Shown here one piece after another: positions 33,901 to 44,500 of a stretch of DNA of 64,000 bases. The notes under the pieces were generated by a model. It was not told where the DNA came from. It did not search any database and saw only the letters and a program-made list of their open reading frames with translations. The stretch lies in assembly GCA_026413225.1 (NCBI GenBank), contig CM048575.1, forward strand, positions 5,856,001-5,920,000, given 5' to 3'. Within the stretch, counting starts at the first letter, position 1. Each line of letters opens with the position of its first letter. A program made the translations under genes and the position numbers. The DNA comes from Otis tarda. Taxonomy: Eukaryota > Chordata > Aves > Otidiformes > Otididae.

Positions 33901-35986
33901 ATCCATCATCTCCGCATCATTTACTGTACAGTTGCGCTATCTTCCCCTTTGTTCATCTCCTCAGGGAAACACTAACCATCTTTATAGTCTACACTTATGG
34001 GATAAATTTGGGGGAACCTGTTTAGTTCTTCTCGGAGCCCCATCCAATGCTCCGCGGTCCCTTTTGAGCTAGGGGAAGGGCGTGTTTTCCTAAAGATTCT
34101 TACACACAGGCTTATGCAATGGTATACTTGCTTCCTATTTTAATCTCTTCAGAAAACAGAAAGCTGGTTTTACACATTTCCCAACCATTCCATTTAGCTG
34201 GAAAATCATCTTGTCCTATGTCTATAAATTCAAGCAAGCATTTTAAATATATAGCTGATAATTACTAGTTATCTGCACAATCTGTACCATTTAACAATGC
34301 AGAAATTTATTTATATCGCTCTGAAGAACATTTATGTAAGATCAGAAAACACAAACTTTGACAGTCCTCATCTCCCTGGTAAGCTGACCAGTGAACCCAC
34401 TGCTGTTTGCTGCAGGAGAATACAGCCCCCAACCCTCTCGCTAAAGAAGAACTGAACTTCTTGGCCAGGCTGCTGGGAGGTCTGGAGGCCAAGACACCTG
34501 GTTGCAGCGAGACGGGTTTCCGACTGAATTTGTTCACAACGGACGAGGAGGAAGAGTACGCTCAAATCTTTCTTGGTCTGGGGTTTGTGATGTAGTGCCA
34601 CATGGACAGCCCTGGAGACTGAAGCTGGCCCATAGCATTTTCTTACTCTGGTCCAGATGGTCCCTGCAGCAACAGAAGAGGAGCGGTATCCCTGGCTTGA
34701 CCTTCTTATTCCAGCGGTCAGCAAGGAGAGCCGTTTCCCTTCTAGCGTCTCCCGTGATGCAGGGCCTTGCACGCCCTCCAAGTGAGACTGGCGGTCAGCA
34801 GCAGCTGACGATCCGTGCTGAGTTCTGTCCCGCAGAACAGAGACATCCCTTCAGCCCTTTTAGCTCTCCTCTCCCCCAGCTACGCGTACCTGTTTCAGAA
34901 TGAGAGTGCAGCTGCTGGAGGTGACGGGCCTGACAGGCTTGAACACCGCAGCCCCCTCCTGGCAGCGAGCCCACACGTAATGAGACTTTGTTATGATTTC
35001 TGCAGAATGTTTTTACCTACTTTTAATCTCAGCTACAGAGATATTCTCACTGTTCTACACTCAGCTGGGGGAAAGGCTCCAAACTGGGGTCAATACATTA
35101 ATTTGCCTAGTAGGAATAGGGGTGTTGTCCAAACATCACACCTACAGAACCCTCAGGAAATACGATATTTATGATTCACTTGTATGTCTTCATGAGACTA
35201 AGCACTCTTTTCATGTTTTTAATCAAGACATGCAGCACTGACTAGACCAGAGGAGTTATCTTACAAGGTTATCAACATCGAAGCCACGCAGGTACGTACA
35301 GCACGTTTCAGGTCTTTGATTCTCATTGTTCCTGCCTTGCTAAGAACTGAGTTTCACCCAAAGCAGTAACTTAAAAATACCATTTTTCCCCAATTTCATT
35401 TAAGCCCAGAAGTAAGTCACGGCAGTACTTTCTGCCAAGCCTGTGGACTGGGCGACTGTTTAACAAGAGAACTTGAAAGCTGACAAACATCAGCGCAGGT
35501 GTTCAGCCACAGAGGATGGAGAACTGTTACTGCGTCATTTGCCTGCTTGCGGTGACAGCCTAACGCCTGCAGCCCTTTTTAAAGGGCTTCGCGGGCATCA
35601 GCAGGCAGTGGGGCACGCCCCAGTACAGCCCAGTGCGTCCCAGTAAAGGACCATGGTAGCAAGCAGTGGGGTGCCCCCCAGCAGGTCCCAGTGCAGGCCC
35701 ACGCTAATGGGCGGTGGGGCCCATCCCAGTACTCCCCAGTAGGTCCCAACTGCGGGCCCACGCTGGCGGGCGATGGGGCCCGTCCCAGTACCACCCAGTA
35801 GATCCCAGTGCGGGCCCACGCGTCGCAGAGCGCGGCAGGCGGGCTGAGGCGCGGCCTCTCTCCCCGCAGGAGCCGGGGCGGCGGGCGGAGCTCTCCCGCA
35901 TCCTGGGGGAGCTGGAGGTGGCGGAGCCGCTCCCGGCGAGCTCGGAGAAGGGCGAGGAGCTGCTGGCGCTGATGGACGGGCTCTGA
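24901..35986 (+). CDS. OSCP1: Organic solute carrier partner 1
   Basis: Protein of the OSCP1 family (organic solute transport protein 1), linked in mammals to altered organic-solute uptake when co-expressed with transporters and conserved in many ciliated organisms; its biochemical activity is not settled. Ten exons: 24901-25012, 30267-30421, 31108-31275, 31896-31976, 32521-32624, 32984-33112, 33658-33727, 34416-34555, 35228-35291, 35870-35986; 379 aa, the human length. The N-terminus (MSVRTLPLLFLNLGGEMLYI) and the central block KFMEELFKPQELYSKKALRT are almost invariant, and FFQDMHIRV and ETHVSGSSKNLAS also match the family. The C-terminal third is acidic. Exon 9 must start after the aag at 35227; the nearby cag at 35235 would give a stop within three codons. 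The last exon differs strongly in base composition from the internal exons. Confidence 0.96.
25013..30266. other. OSCP1: OSCP1 intron 1
   Basis: This 5.25-kb intron is moderately AT-rich with poly-T tracts (near 27477 and 29162). I see no exon, RNA gene or recognisable transposon. A roughly 40-bp segment near 27953 recurs in diverged form near 28837 and is reported as a finding. Confidence 0.6.
30670..30750. repeat. AT-rich microsatellite-like tract in OSCP1 intron 2
   Basis: Interrupted AT dinucleotide runs (aatatatac, ataaatatatatat) followed by a T run. No function is suggested. Confidence 0.6.
35585..35826. repeat. Minisatellite, about 4 degenerate units of about 58 bp, next to OSCP1 last exon
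   Basis: The pattern (gggcggtggggccc ... cccagta ... cccagtaggtccca ... gcgggcccacgc) repeats with the landmark 'acgc' at 35701, 35760 and 35818, giving periods of 59 and 58 bp; a more diverged copy precedes them. The array ends about 45 bp before the acceptor of the last OSCP1 exon. It is open on the minus strand in several frames, giving long spurious reading frames. Confidence 0.85.
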
Positions 35987-36189
35987 GAGACGTTACCGGC
36001 CCCCGCACAGCGCCGCTGCGGGCGGCACCGGGGCGGGGCGGCGGCGACGCGCAGGCGCGGCCGCCCCCGCCCCTTCCTGCCGGCGGGCGGGCGGTGCGTG
36101 TGCAAGGGGAGGGGCGGGGTGCGCGTGCAAGGGGAGACGGCGGCGTGCGGGGGGCGCGTGCGGAGCGGGAGGGGAGGGGCGGCGCGCGG
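35987..36189 (+). promoter_or_regulatory. LSM10: LSM10 CpG-island promoter and probable non-coding exon 1
   Basis: Very GC/CpG-rich sequence with GC boxes, for example GGGGCGGGGC at 36030-36039 and another near 36110. A good donor (gtgagtg) at 36190 suggests that a non-coding first exon ends at 36189 and joins the exon starting at 36573. No TATA box is visible. There is no AATAAA or ATTAAA for OSCP1 in this stretch. Confidence 0.55.
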
Positions 36190-36284
36190 GTGAGTGTGGA
36201 AGGGCGGTTTGTATGCGGGTGCGGGGGGGGGGCACATGGAGAAGGCGAGTTGCGGGTGGGAGAGGGGCGGTGTGGAAGGGGGAG

Positions 36285-36434
36285 CAACGAGCACCCCAGT
36301 GTGCAAGGGGGGGGCCAACGAGCACCCCAGTGTGCAAGGGGGAACCAACGAGCACCCCAGTGTGCAAGGGGGGAGCAACGAGCACCCCAGTGTGCAGGGA
36401 GGGACCAACGAGCACCCCAGTGTGCAAGGGGGGC
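36285..36434. repeat. Minisatellite, 5 units of 30 bp, in LSM10 intron 1
   Basis: Five near-identical units containing 'caacgagcaccccagtgtgc' start at 36285, 36316, 36346, 36376 and 36406, spaced 31, 30, 30 and 30 bp. Related 'gtgcaagggg' pieces at about 36099 and 36127 lie upstream outside the array. The 30-bp period keeps all + frames open and creates false repeat proteins. Confidence 0.95.
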
Positions 36435-36579
36435 ACAGGGAGAGCGTGAGTGACGGGGGAGAGGGGCAGCGTGCAGGTGAGCGTGGTACGAACGCACACG
36501 AGCGTGCAAGGTGCGGAGGGTGGGTTTCCCGGGGCGGCGCCCAGCACGGCGTGTCCCTCTTCCCCGCCGCAGGCGCGCG

Positions 36580-36951
36580 ATGGAGGTCAGCCACTCCGTC
36601 AAGGAGCGCACCATCGCCGAGAACAGCCTGGTCATCCTGCTGCAGGGCCTGCACGGCCTCGTCACCACCGTGGACCTCCGCGACGAGAGCACGGCCACGG
36701 GGCGCATCGCCAACGTGGATGCCTTCATGAACGTGCGGCTGGCCGAGGTGACCTTCACGGACAGGCAGGGCGTGGTGTCCCGCCTGGATGAGCTCTTTGT
36801 GACCGGCAGGAACGTGCGCTACGTCCACATCCCTGACGAGGTGGACATCAGGGCCACCATCGAGCGGCAGCTGCAGGCCATCCACAGGGTCCGCTACTTC
36901 GGGGGCCGCGACAAGGGCAGGAAGGAGTTCCCCCGCACCAAGCACAAGTGA
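36580..36951 (+). CDS. LSM10: U7 snRNA-associated Sm-like protein LSm10
   Basis: Subunit of the heptameric ring on U7 snRNA, where LSm10 and LSm11 replace SmD1 and SmD2. The U7 snRNP directs 3'-end cleavage of replication-dependent histone pre-mRNAs in the nucleus. The whole 123-residue protein lies in one exon, the same length as in human. The Sm fold is clear: Sm1 covers about residues 17-62 ([18 protein letters not shown], then [10 protein letters not shown]) and Sm2 about 73-88 ([17 protein letters not shown]). The tail is basic, ending in RTKHK. The exon begins at 36573 after a cag acceptor, so the leader is spliced. Codon use is strongly GC-ending, like OSCP1 exon 10 and unlike STK40. 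Confidence 0.97.
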   Translation: MEVSHSVKERTIAENSLVILLQGLHGLVTTVDLRDESTATGRIANVDAFMNVRLAEVTFTDRQGVVSRLDELFVTGRNVRYVHIPDEVDIRATIERQLQAIHRVRYFGGRDKGRKEFPRTKHK

Positions 36952-37180
36952 GGCCCCCGCGCTGCCTGCGGTCCTGCTCAGGCCAGGATGGACTTGCCCT
37001 TTGACCGAACCACCAGCCGCCTCTGCGCCTCGCCCCGGACATCCCGCCCCAGGACTTGGGGCTCTGCTGCTCCCCTGTAGGGGAAGCAGTTTGGTTTTTT
37101 GTTTTGTTTTGGTTTGTTTTTGTAATGAAAACCCCTGTTTAAAAGGGTCTGTGATCTCGCAGCTCATTTCCTGTTCTGTT
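36952..37180 (+). terminator. LSM10: LSM10 3' end, no canonical poly(A) signal
   Basis: No AATAAA or ATTAAA follows the LSM10 stop codon. A weak variant hexamer (AATGAA) at about 37122, followed by T/GT-rich sequence, is the likeliest 3'-end signal. Cleavage near 37145-37160 is inferred. Confidence 0.35.
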
Positions 37181-38060
37181 GGTAGCTACTCGTGCCCCTC
37201 CTCTGATGGCCAAACAAAGCCCTTCTGGCCAAAGCTGCAGCCATCCTGCTGCCCGCAGCTTTGCCTTCCTCCGTTCACCGCGCTCGGGGCCCTGCTGCTG
37301 CCGGCGTCGCTGCCTGCAAGAGACAGAGGCCCTGAGCCGAGGAGGTCAGGTCACGGTTGTGGTCTGTCCTCTCAACTTCCTGCCAGACAGCCGCCGTTTG
37401 GAAAGCGTTTGACGGGAAGAGAGCGAGGTGGATGGCCATCCAGAGTGGAGCAGGGCTGAGCGCGGAGGGGAAGGGGCAGCACCCTGTCTGGAAAAGTGTG
37501 AAGGTGCTTCGCCCAGAACACGAGGAATGCTGGCGCCGGCTCCTCCGCTTCCCCGCTCCTCCGTGACCCGCCAAGCTCTGCGGCGCTTCGTCAGCCTGGT
37601 GTGTGTCTGCCAAAAGCACCGCGGAGCCCACAGAAGGCTTCACGCCTGCAGGGATCCCCCCGGTACCCCGTGCCGTCCAGCCTCCTCCGGGACAGAGCAC
37701 GCTGGCTCTCCTCCGCTGCATGCGGTTTGCATGGCTCCGGGCCTGGGCGCCTTCAGAGCAGGGCTGCTGCTTCGCTGTCTCGCAGAGAGCCCCGCGGGGA
37801 CAGATGGGGTGATTTTAAAGAGCCGACGTGTAAGAAGCTGCCTGTGAAGAGGGACGGGGCGGCTCCCGGCGGGGTCTGCGCGGGCGCCGGGGCGGGAGGG
37901 TTTTGCTGAAGTCCCGTGGCTTCGGTTCCCGCTCGGGGTGAGCCCCGCGGCCGGTGTGCCGCAGGGCCTGTGCTGCCGCTGCGGGCCCGGCTGGCGGGAG
38001 CGGGGCCGGGGGTCGCACGGGCCTCGCGCCTGGCTCAGGGGCGTGGCGGGAATGCACCCG
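37181..38060. other. LSM10-STK40 spacer
   Basis: Unremarkable GC-rich intergenic sequence leading into the STK40 promoter. Open frames on both strands lack recognisable domains. I see nothing that I can name. Confidence 0.5.
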
Positions 38061-38068
38061 CCTCTCCT

Positions 38069-38406
38069 CCAATCACGGCGCGTTCGAATCTCCCGCGAGC
38101 CCACCAACCCGCTTGCTGTCCGGCGCCGGCTGGAGCGGGAGCCAATCGGCGGAGGGAATCGTCCCACTCCAGCCAATCAGCTCTTGCTTCTTGCCTCCTG
38201 CTCATCTCTACTCCTCAACCAATCAAAGTCTGCTGCAAATATCACCTCCCAGCCCCCGGGCTCTCCCCCAATCACAGCCGGCGCTGGCTCAGCCGGCCAA
38301 TCAGCACCGCCCCTGCTCGGCGGTTCCGCCGCCATCTCTGCGGCGGCCGCCAGGAGGCGGGATGGCGGCGGGGGGGCGGTGGCCGGCGGCGCGTGCGTCA
38401 CTTCCG
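38069..38406 (+). promoter_or_regulatory. STK40: STK40 promoter with six CCAAT boxes, YY1 and ETS/ATF sites
   Basis: Six CCAAT pentamers in the same orientation start at 38069, 38142, 38173, 38219, 38268 and 38297; at least five sit in the CCAAT(C/G)(A/G)-type context preferred by NF-Y. They are followed by a reverse YY1 core (GCCGCCATCT, 38328-38337) and an overlapping ATF-like/ETS-like pair, TGCGTCACTTCCG, at 38394-38406. There is no TATA box. Transcription probably starts near 38400-38430. Confidence 0.7.
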
Positions 38407-38409
38407 TTG

Positions 38410-38502
38410 TCAGGTGGCCGCCGCCGCGGAGCGGAGCGGAGGCCGCGGCCGGGCGTGGGGCTGCGGGAGGCGCCGGCGGCCGCGCCGGCCCCGGGGCCAT
38501 GG
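38410..38502 (+). other. STK40: STK40 exon 1 (leader; start approximate)
   Basis: GC-rich leader exon ending at a good donor (G|gtgagc) at 38503. It contains an ATG at 38499-38501 in strong context (gccATGG) that reads in frame into the main coding sequence if spliced to the exon starting at 48064; see findings. The 5' boundary is not determined. Confidence 0.5.
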
Positions 38503-41500
38503 GTGAGCGGGGACGCGCGGGCGTGGGCGAGCCGGGTCCCGGAGCCGGTCCCACTGTGCGAGGGGGGCGCGCGGCACGGGAAGCGCCGACCGCCGCCGAC
38601 AGCCCCGTCCGTGCGGGGCCAGGTGCTGCGGGGAATCTCTTCGTTCGCGTTAATTCTGTGCCGGGGCCCGGCGGAGGCTTCGCCGCGTGGTCCCGGGCCG
38701 GCAGGCCGCGGCGGGGGCCGTCGGACCCGGCCGGTGGAGCCCGCCCGCTGCCGCAGCTCGGGAGGGGCCCGGCCGAGGCCTCGGGAGAGCCCGGGCTCGC
38801 TGCCTCGCCGTCCGGGCGCTCCCGGGGCCGCGGTGAGGGCCCTTCCCGGGGCCGGCCTGCCGGTGTACCGGCCGCTGGCCAGCCAAGGGCGCGATTTGGT
38901 GTGGCGGGATGTGCGCGCACGGCTGGGTTTTAAAGCGTCTCCCAGTCAAAGCCCTCTGTCATTTTTTTTTCCCCTGTAACGGTGCTGGTGGGGCTTTGGG
39001 CTCTGTTGACAGCGTAGCTATTTTTGCCCTGCCAGGCTCTGGGCTTGCCGAGGGGGCAGACAGCTTGTGTTTGGTGCTGATTTCGCTTTCAGTCCGGGCA
39101 GGAGTTTCTTAATTTAGTAGTTTCGGACCTCTGCTCTGAGGAGGAGCCTCGTGTGTCTCAGCAGTGAGTAGTTGAAGGCTGTACCTCTAAGTGAGAATGA
39201 GTAAGACCATAAAGCATTCAAGCCGGAGCTAACCTGCCCCGGCCTCCCTGTGTGAGCTCACCTGAGGAAGATAAGGAGGTATGCTTTGGATTTCCTGCGT
39301 CCAGAACCTGTCCCGGTTACCTGCTGGCTTTGGCCTTCAGGAGCTTCGCTGCCGCTCTACGTGAGAGCGTGAGAGGTCTCACCCGTTGCTGTCGGAGGGA
39401 GCCCGTGGCACAGCGTCTTTGCCCCGCTGACACGAGAGGTTTGGGGCTTGTCTTCTTCCTGGCCAACTGCTCCCTCCTGCTGTGGCTGTGAATGTGCTGC
39501 ACTGGTGTGGGTGATTCAGTTCTTTGCTGATTTAGAGTCTTAGTGTGTAGACTTAACATATGCTGCTGTGCATAGGCGTGCTTGGCGTTTTAGGCTCCGG
39601 TTTGGGGCTGCAATCCTGTGTCCAGAGCGAGATGGAGGAGTCGGCGCAGAGGCCAGCGCGCAGTGTGGTGGGGCTGAGCTATCGGCGCCTGCGCCGCTTG
39701 CCTGCTGCGGGGTGACGGGATCCCCTCGGGGTGAAAACGACGCAAACTGGTGGAGGGTGGTCGGCTTTGCAGGGCGCCCGCAGCCGGGGTGCAGTTAACT
39801 CGCAGGACGGGGCAGAGGAAAGGCTTGCCTGCTGGCAAACAGCCCCGGGCTGCTGGCGTTCGGAGTGCAAGCCATGTTTCCCGATGCTGGACTGTTTGTG
39901 CTACATTCTTTTTTTTATTTTATTGTTTCTCTGTGGCATCCACGCTGATGGCTTGGTCACGTAATCGCATTACTTAAAAGCACCCTCATGTTCAGCTGCT
40001 TTTTATCCTCAGGATATTACAGAGTCATCTCCTTTTGAAACCAGACAGAGGGAAGCCTTGTAGGCACTTAGCTGCTGTTTGATTAAGGACAGCCCTCTTG
40101 ATTTTGCCTGAGCTGCCCGCCGTGCGTAGCCTAAATAAGAGATGTGTTATCGGTCTGCGGAGACTCGGCAGCGCTCTGGGCTTTTACAGCACGCGCCTCA
40201 CTCGTCCCTGGGAGCTCTCCAGCTGGGAGCTCTCGCTAAACCGGAGGAGGTTCCGTGCCCGTTGTAGTTTTCTGTGTGAAACAGTCTGTTTCTGTTAGGT
40301 GGAACGCATTTGTGAACTGATGATGTCTGTCGGTGTGCTTTTCATGCTACGAATGATACAACGTTAGCGTGACAGTGTGTGTAGATAACTTAAATATATT
40401 TCTTTCTATCTAGTTAGGGCTAGATGAGTAGATTATCGTTAAAAACAGCAACCACACCTCACTGTAAAGAAAGTGTCAGCACGTGTGAGTCATGCGATAA
40501 TCTTTGTGCGCATGAGGAAAGTCCTGCTGCAGTGGATTTAGGGAATATTAAGTGTACATAGTAACGTAAGCTATAAATGAAAAATAAAATCTTGTAATAC
40601 AGTACACGTCTCACCCGATGGTGATTTGGAAGGTGACGACTGCCTGACTTCACGGGAGCAGCCCGAGATCGGAAACGCACGTGCGATACTCTGCGCTGGG
40701 AGAGCGACGCAGTCTCGGGCGCTGTCGGAGCGCTGCAGTTGGATTTCCAGCCTCTTCTCCCGTGCTCTGCCCTGCTGTAGGTGCCTCTGCCGTGAGGATG
40801 TTGGGCTGGGGCGGGGATTTTTCCTGGTGGATGTGGCCTGTGCTGCAGCATGGAAGGGTTAAGCTGAAGTTGGTGTTTATGTAACCAGACGGGGAACTCC
40901 CAGAGATGACTCCTTGGCTATCTCATGTGTTGATGCATCAGAAGGGTTTAAAGAAAGCCCAGCTTGTTGCTTGCTTGCACTGTAATTACGTTGCTGGAAT
41001 CCTGTGCTTCAGAGTTTCCCTGGCTGCCATGGGGGGCCAGGGAGGAATTTGCTTTCCCTGATGTATGTCTTGGCCTCTGGAAGCCTTTTTTTTGTCTCTG
41101 AGAAGTTGGAGATTGGCCGCAGCTAGATGTGGGCTTTAGGCAAGGTGTCCTGGGGTCCCTTTGAGCACTGTGGCATTTCAAGTGCTGGCTGTGCCTTGCT
41201 CTCATACCCAGAATTAGTCTAGCTGGCAGGTTGGGCTGAGGAAGGAGGTTTTCTGGTGGGTTGGATCAGCAGGGGCTGCCAGAGGTGCTCGTGTCTCCCG
41301 CCTTGCGAAGCGCGGCTCGCTCAGCAAGTTTATACTTTACTGGGTGCCTTCTGACAGCATGGGGGGTGCCCCAGCCCCTGGTGCCGTGCCGGTGCCTCGG
41401 GATTTTCCTTCTCCTTTGGTCAGAGAAACTCTGCATCTAGTTTCAAGCAAACTTCTCTCTTAGGGAAGAAGCTTGAGTGAGTCTCCGTATGTTTCCAAGA

Positions 41501-44500
41501 AATCTCTGAGTCAGGGCTCCTCTGTTTCTGGAGAAGGCTTCCCTTTCCGGAAGAGCTCACACAGCGGTGCGTGGATTGCACTGGCGGCTCTGAGTCATCC
41601 GATGAGCGTTTTTTATTACTACTTCTCTTACAGAACAGAGAAACTTCCAAAGCTTTTGGTAAAGTTAATCTACCACAGTGCTGTACAGAGGGAGGGGAGC
41701 CCACCCCAGCTGCCCCTGCGTCCGGCTGCAGCGGCTCCTCCTTCCCACACACCTGCTTTGCTTGGGATCTGCCCGGCAAACGTTCCCTGTAATCCCCCAG
41801 CCGGTGACTCCACCGGCCTGGCTGATCCCAACTCCGCCTGTTCTCAGGGAAGCTTTTCCAATGGGAATCGAGCCTCTGTCCCTGGGAGCACTGATGACTC
41901 GGGTCTGAGCTGTCCCTAGCTGGATTTGCCTGGGGAAGGTGTGTGGCAACTCTGGGAATGCGGCTTCTCGCGGCGATACCGACCTGCTTGTTCCTGTGCC
42001 GGGAAGCCGGGCCGCACGGGAGATTTTACTCGTTTAGTGTTAACGTTCGTGTAGGTTTTTAGGTCATGTCTAGCATCGCTTCTCGTGAGCTGGAATTTGC
42101 CATGAGCCAGGCTTAAATGTGAGCTTTGGTTAATTGTGACTGGTAAATAACGCACTGGGCAGTATTTAGCTGGTGAAAGGTGCAGGCTGATGCTGCTCAT
42201 CTGAATCAATTCTTTTAGCTTCGTTTCAGCAAAAGCTGGGGCCTGCACTGGCTGAGAGGAGAGTGGACAGGGCAAGCGGGACAAAAACTTTTGGACTGGG
42301 TCTCCAGCTTCGTCCCAAATGCTGCTGCAGTGGGTTGTGGTGGTTCCTCCATCTGAGGCGTACGAGTGCGGAGCAGTACTGTGCTTCCCTGGGCAGCTGA
42401 GCACCGGCGGGCCCAGCTGCAGCGCTGCCTCTTCGCAGCGGAGGTTTCGAGCCCGGTGACGAAGCCCGTGGGGAGCGGTGATTCACTTCTCCTGTGCGCG
42501 CACCCGTGTCGCCAGGCCGCCAGCCCCGCCTGTGACTACCGCACAACCCTGTCGCGTTCCCACCTGCGGTGTTTCCAGGTCAGGAGCGACAGGCGGGTTT
42601 CGAGCGCTGGCGGCGGGGCAGCTTGGCGCCTTCGGCTGGTGGGAGCTGCTCCTGCAGCACCGGGGCCCCTTTTGATGGGTGCGAGCTCCTCGCTGAAGGA
42701 GCTAGGCCTCGGTAGCCCTGAACTTCCAGAAGCCACGGGTGGGCTCCATCATCTGCTGCTGTCCCAGAACGGCCACTGGTTCCCAGCTGCCGCTGCCTTG
42801 CTTGCAGGGGTCAGCTCACTTGAAGCAGTGTGGTAGGACACCGTCGGGATTGCCAATCAGCGTGCTACAAAACGTAAATACCAACTAACTCATTTTGTCT
42901 CCTTCTTGCAAGATAAAACAAGAGAAAGCATCGCGGAGGTTATATCAGCTGCTCCAGTGTCTTAACTGGTTTCTGTGCTGCTGAGTAATCCTGTTAATGC
43001 CCTAAAGGTACTTTTTTTTTTTTTTTTTCTTCTTCCTGGTTTAGCTATTAGCTGTGGCTGCTGGACTGCAGGACCTGCTTGTTCTTTAATCTGACATGAA
43101 AAGGGCAGTTTCCTCCTCTCTTGTTTTTCTTTGTTGTTACGCTGGGCATAACATGCAGTAGTTGGGAATTAGACAATTTCCTTAAGCTACATAATTAAAA
43201 GACATCACATCTACATCTCCAAATTATTTGATTAATATTTCTATTAAAGCCATAGCTAGCACAGTGAGGAGCTTTAGACGCTTCTTCAGTCAGATGTTTG
43301 ATATATTGCATGCATCATGTTAAAGTTGTTAAGTAACGAATTTCTGGGCTAGACTTGTAACTTCATTGTCAGCGTGAGAGACCATTTGCGTTACAGATGG
43401 TGGGACAGGCAGCGGGGGCGGTTTGGTTCAGTTTGTACAGTTTGGCTTTTGGGGAGGGGGCGGTGAACCCCCCACGTCAGTATCTAGCGGCCCTGTCCCC
43501 AGGGTGAAGTTTCTAAGGGATAAGTGGTTTTGTTCTGGCTCTTTGCAGAAATGTTGGATACGCTTTTTTAAGCCTGGTCCTGCTGATGTTAAAATGATTT
43601 GGGGTTTTTTTTTTTTTTCAGTCTCAAGGACTGGAAAGTCCCGGCTGTCTGTGGGGCTGCCTGTTAGACAGGGGTGTTGCTGCAGGGATGCTCTTTGCCC
43701 TTACGAGACTCGCCACCTCACCTCTCATGGAAATGTTCTAAATTCTCAACTTCAGGCTATTTTAAATCTCAGCTGTGCTGCAGTGTAACCGGCTTGTGCG
43801 TGGGACTCCACTTACTGCTGATTTGCTCTCCGCTCGTTGCGTGTGAGGAGGAAATCTTTGTGCGACGCAGTAATCCCCTCTCGCGTGCTCTGAGCAAGCC
43901 TGTCCTGGGAAGGGCCAGCCGCTCCGGTGGCACTAGCGGCAGGACACGAAGAGGCAGCTCCTTTGCTGTTGGGACGCGTTAGGCGCAGGAGCAGTTACGC
44001 TGCCAGCGTCCCTGTGGATGCTGCCGGGGCTCCTGTGGCCAGCGCCTCTCCAGGTGCCGGCAGCGGGGCCGGTGGGGTGGCAGGTGGCTTCAGCACACGC
44101 TGCTGGTGGGACGAGACCCCATCTCGCTGCTGGTCACACTAAAGGCTGCTGTGGCCTCATGTTTCCACTTACAGCCGTGGAGTCATTTTAAGCTGTCCAG
44201 TTTATTACAGCGTTTGTCTAAAACTTATTTAAAGCTTATTCTTCCAGGCTATCGCTCAGCTGTTGGTGTCTGAGCAACACCAGCTTTGTGTTGCGGGTAC
44301 TTCTAGCAGTGAAGCGCCGTGAAATCAGAGCTTTGTATCAGCCCAGCCCAAGCCAGGATTAAATGAATTTGCAGGTAGAAAAAACCCCACTGGCTCGAAA
44401 GGGAGGGGGGAGCCTTGTGTTGAGACTTTTTTTTTTTTTTTCTTAATCCCGGTCTCAAAATACCGTTCTTAGCCCTGTGCCTAGTGGATGGCCGCTCATT

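Noticed and set aside
34900..34977. Possible extra OSCP1 exon after a tttcag acceptor
   Set aside because: The ten exons used already give the exact human length with conserved sequence across the neighbouring junction.
36094..36730. + strand open frames with Asn-Glu-His-Pro-Ser-Val-Gln-Gly repeats
   Set aside because: Produced by the 30-bp VNTR, whose length is a multiple of three and which lacks stops; located in LSM10 intron 1.
35598..37167. Minus-strand open frames of 386 and 487 codons antisense to LSM10
   Set aside because: They run through two minisatellites and the antisense of a GC-rich coding exon; composition is repetitive and no family matches.
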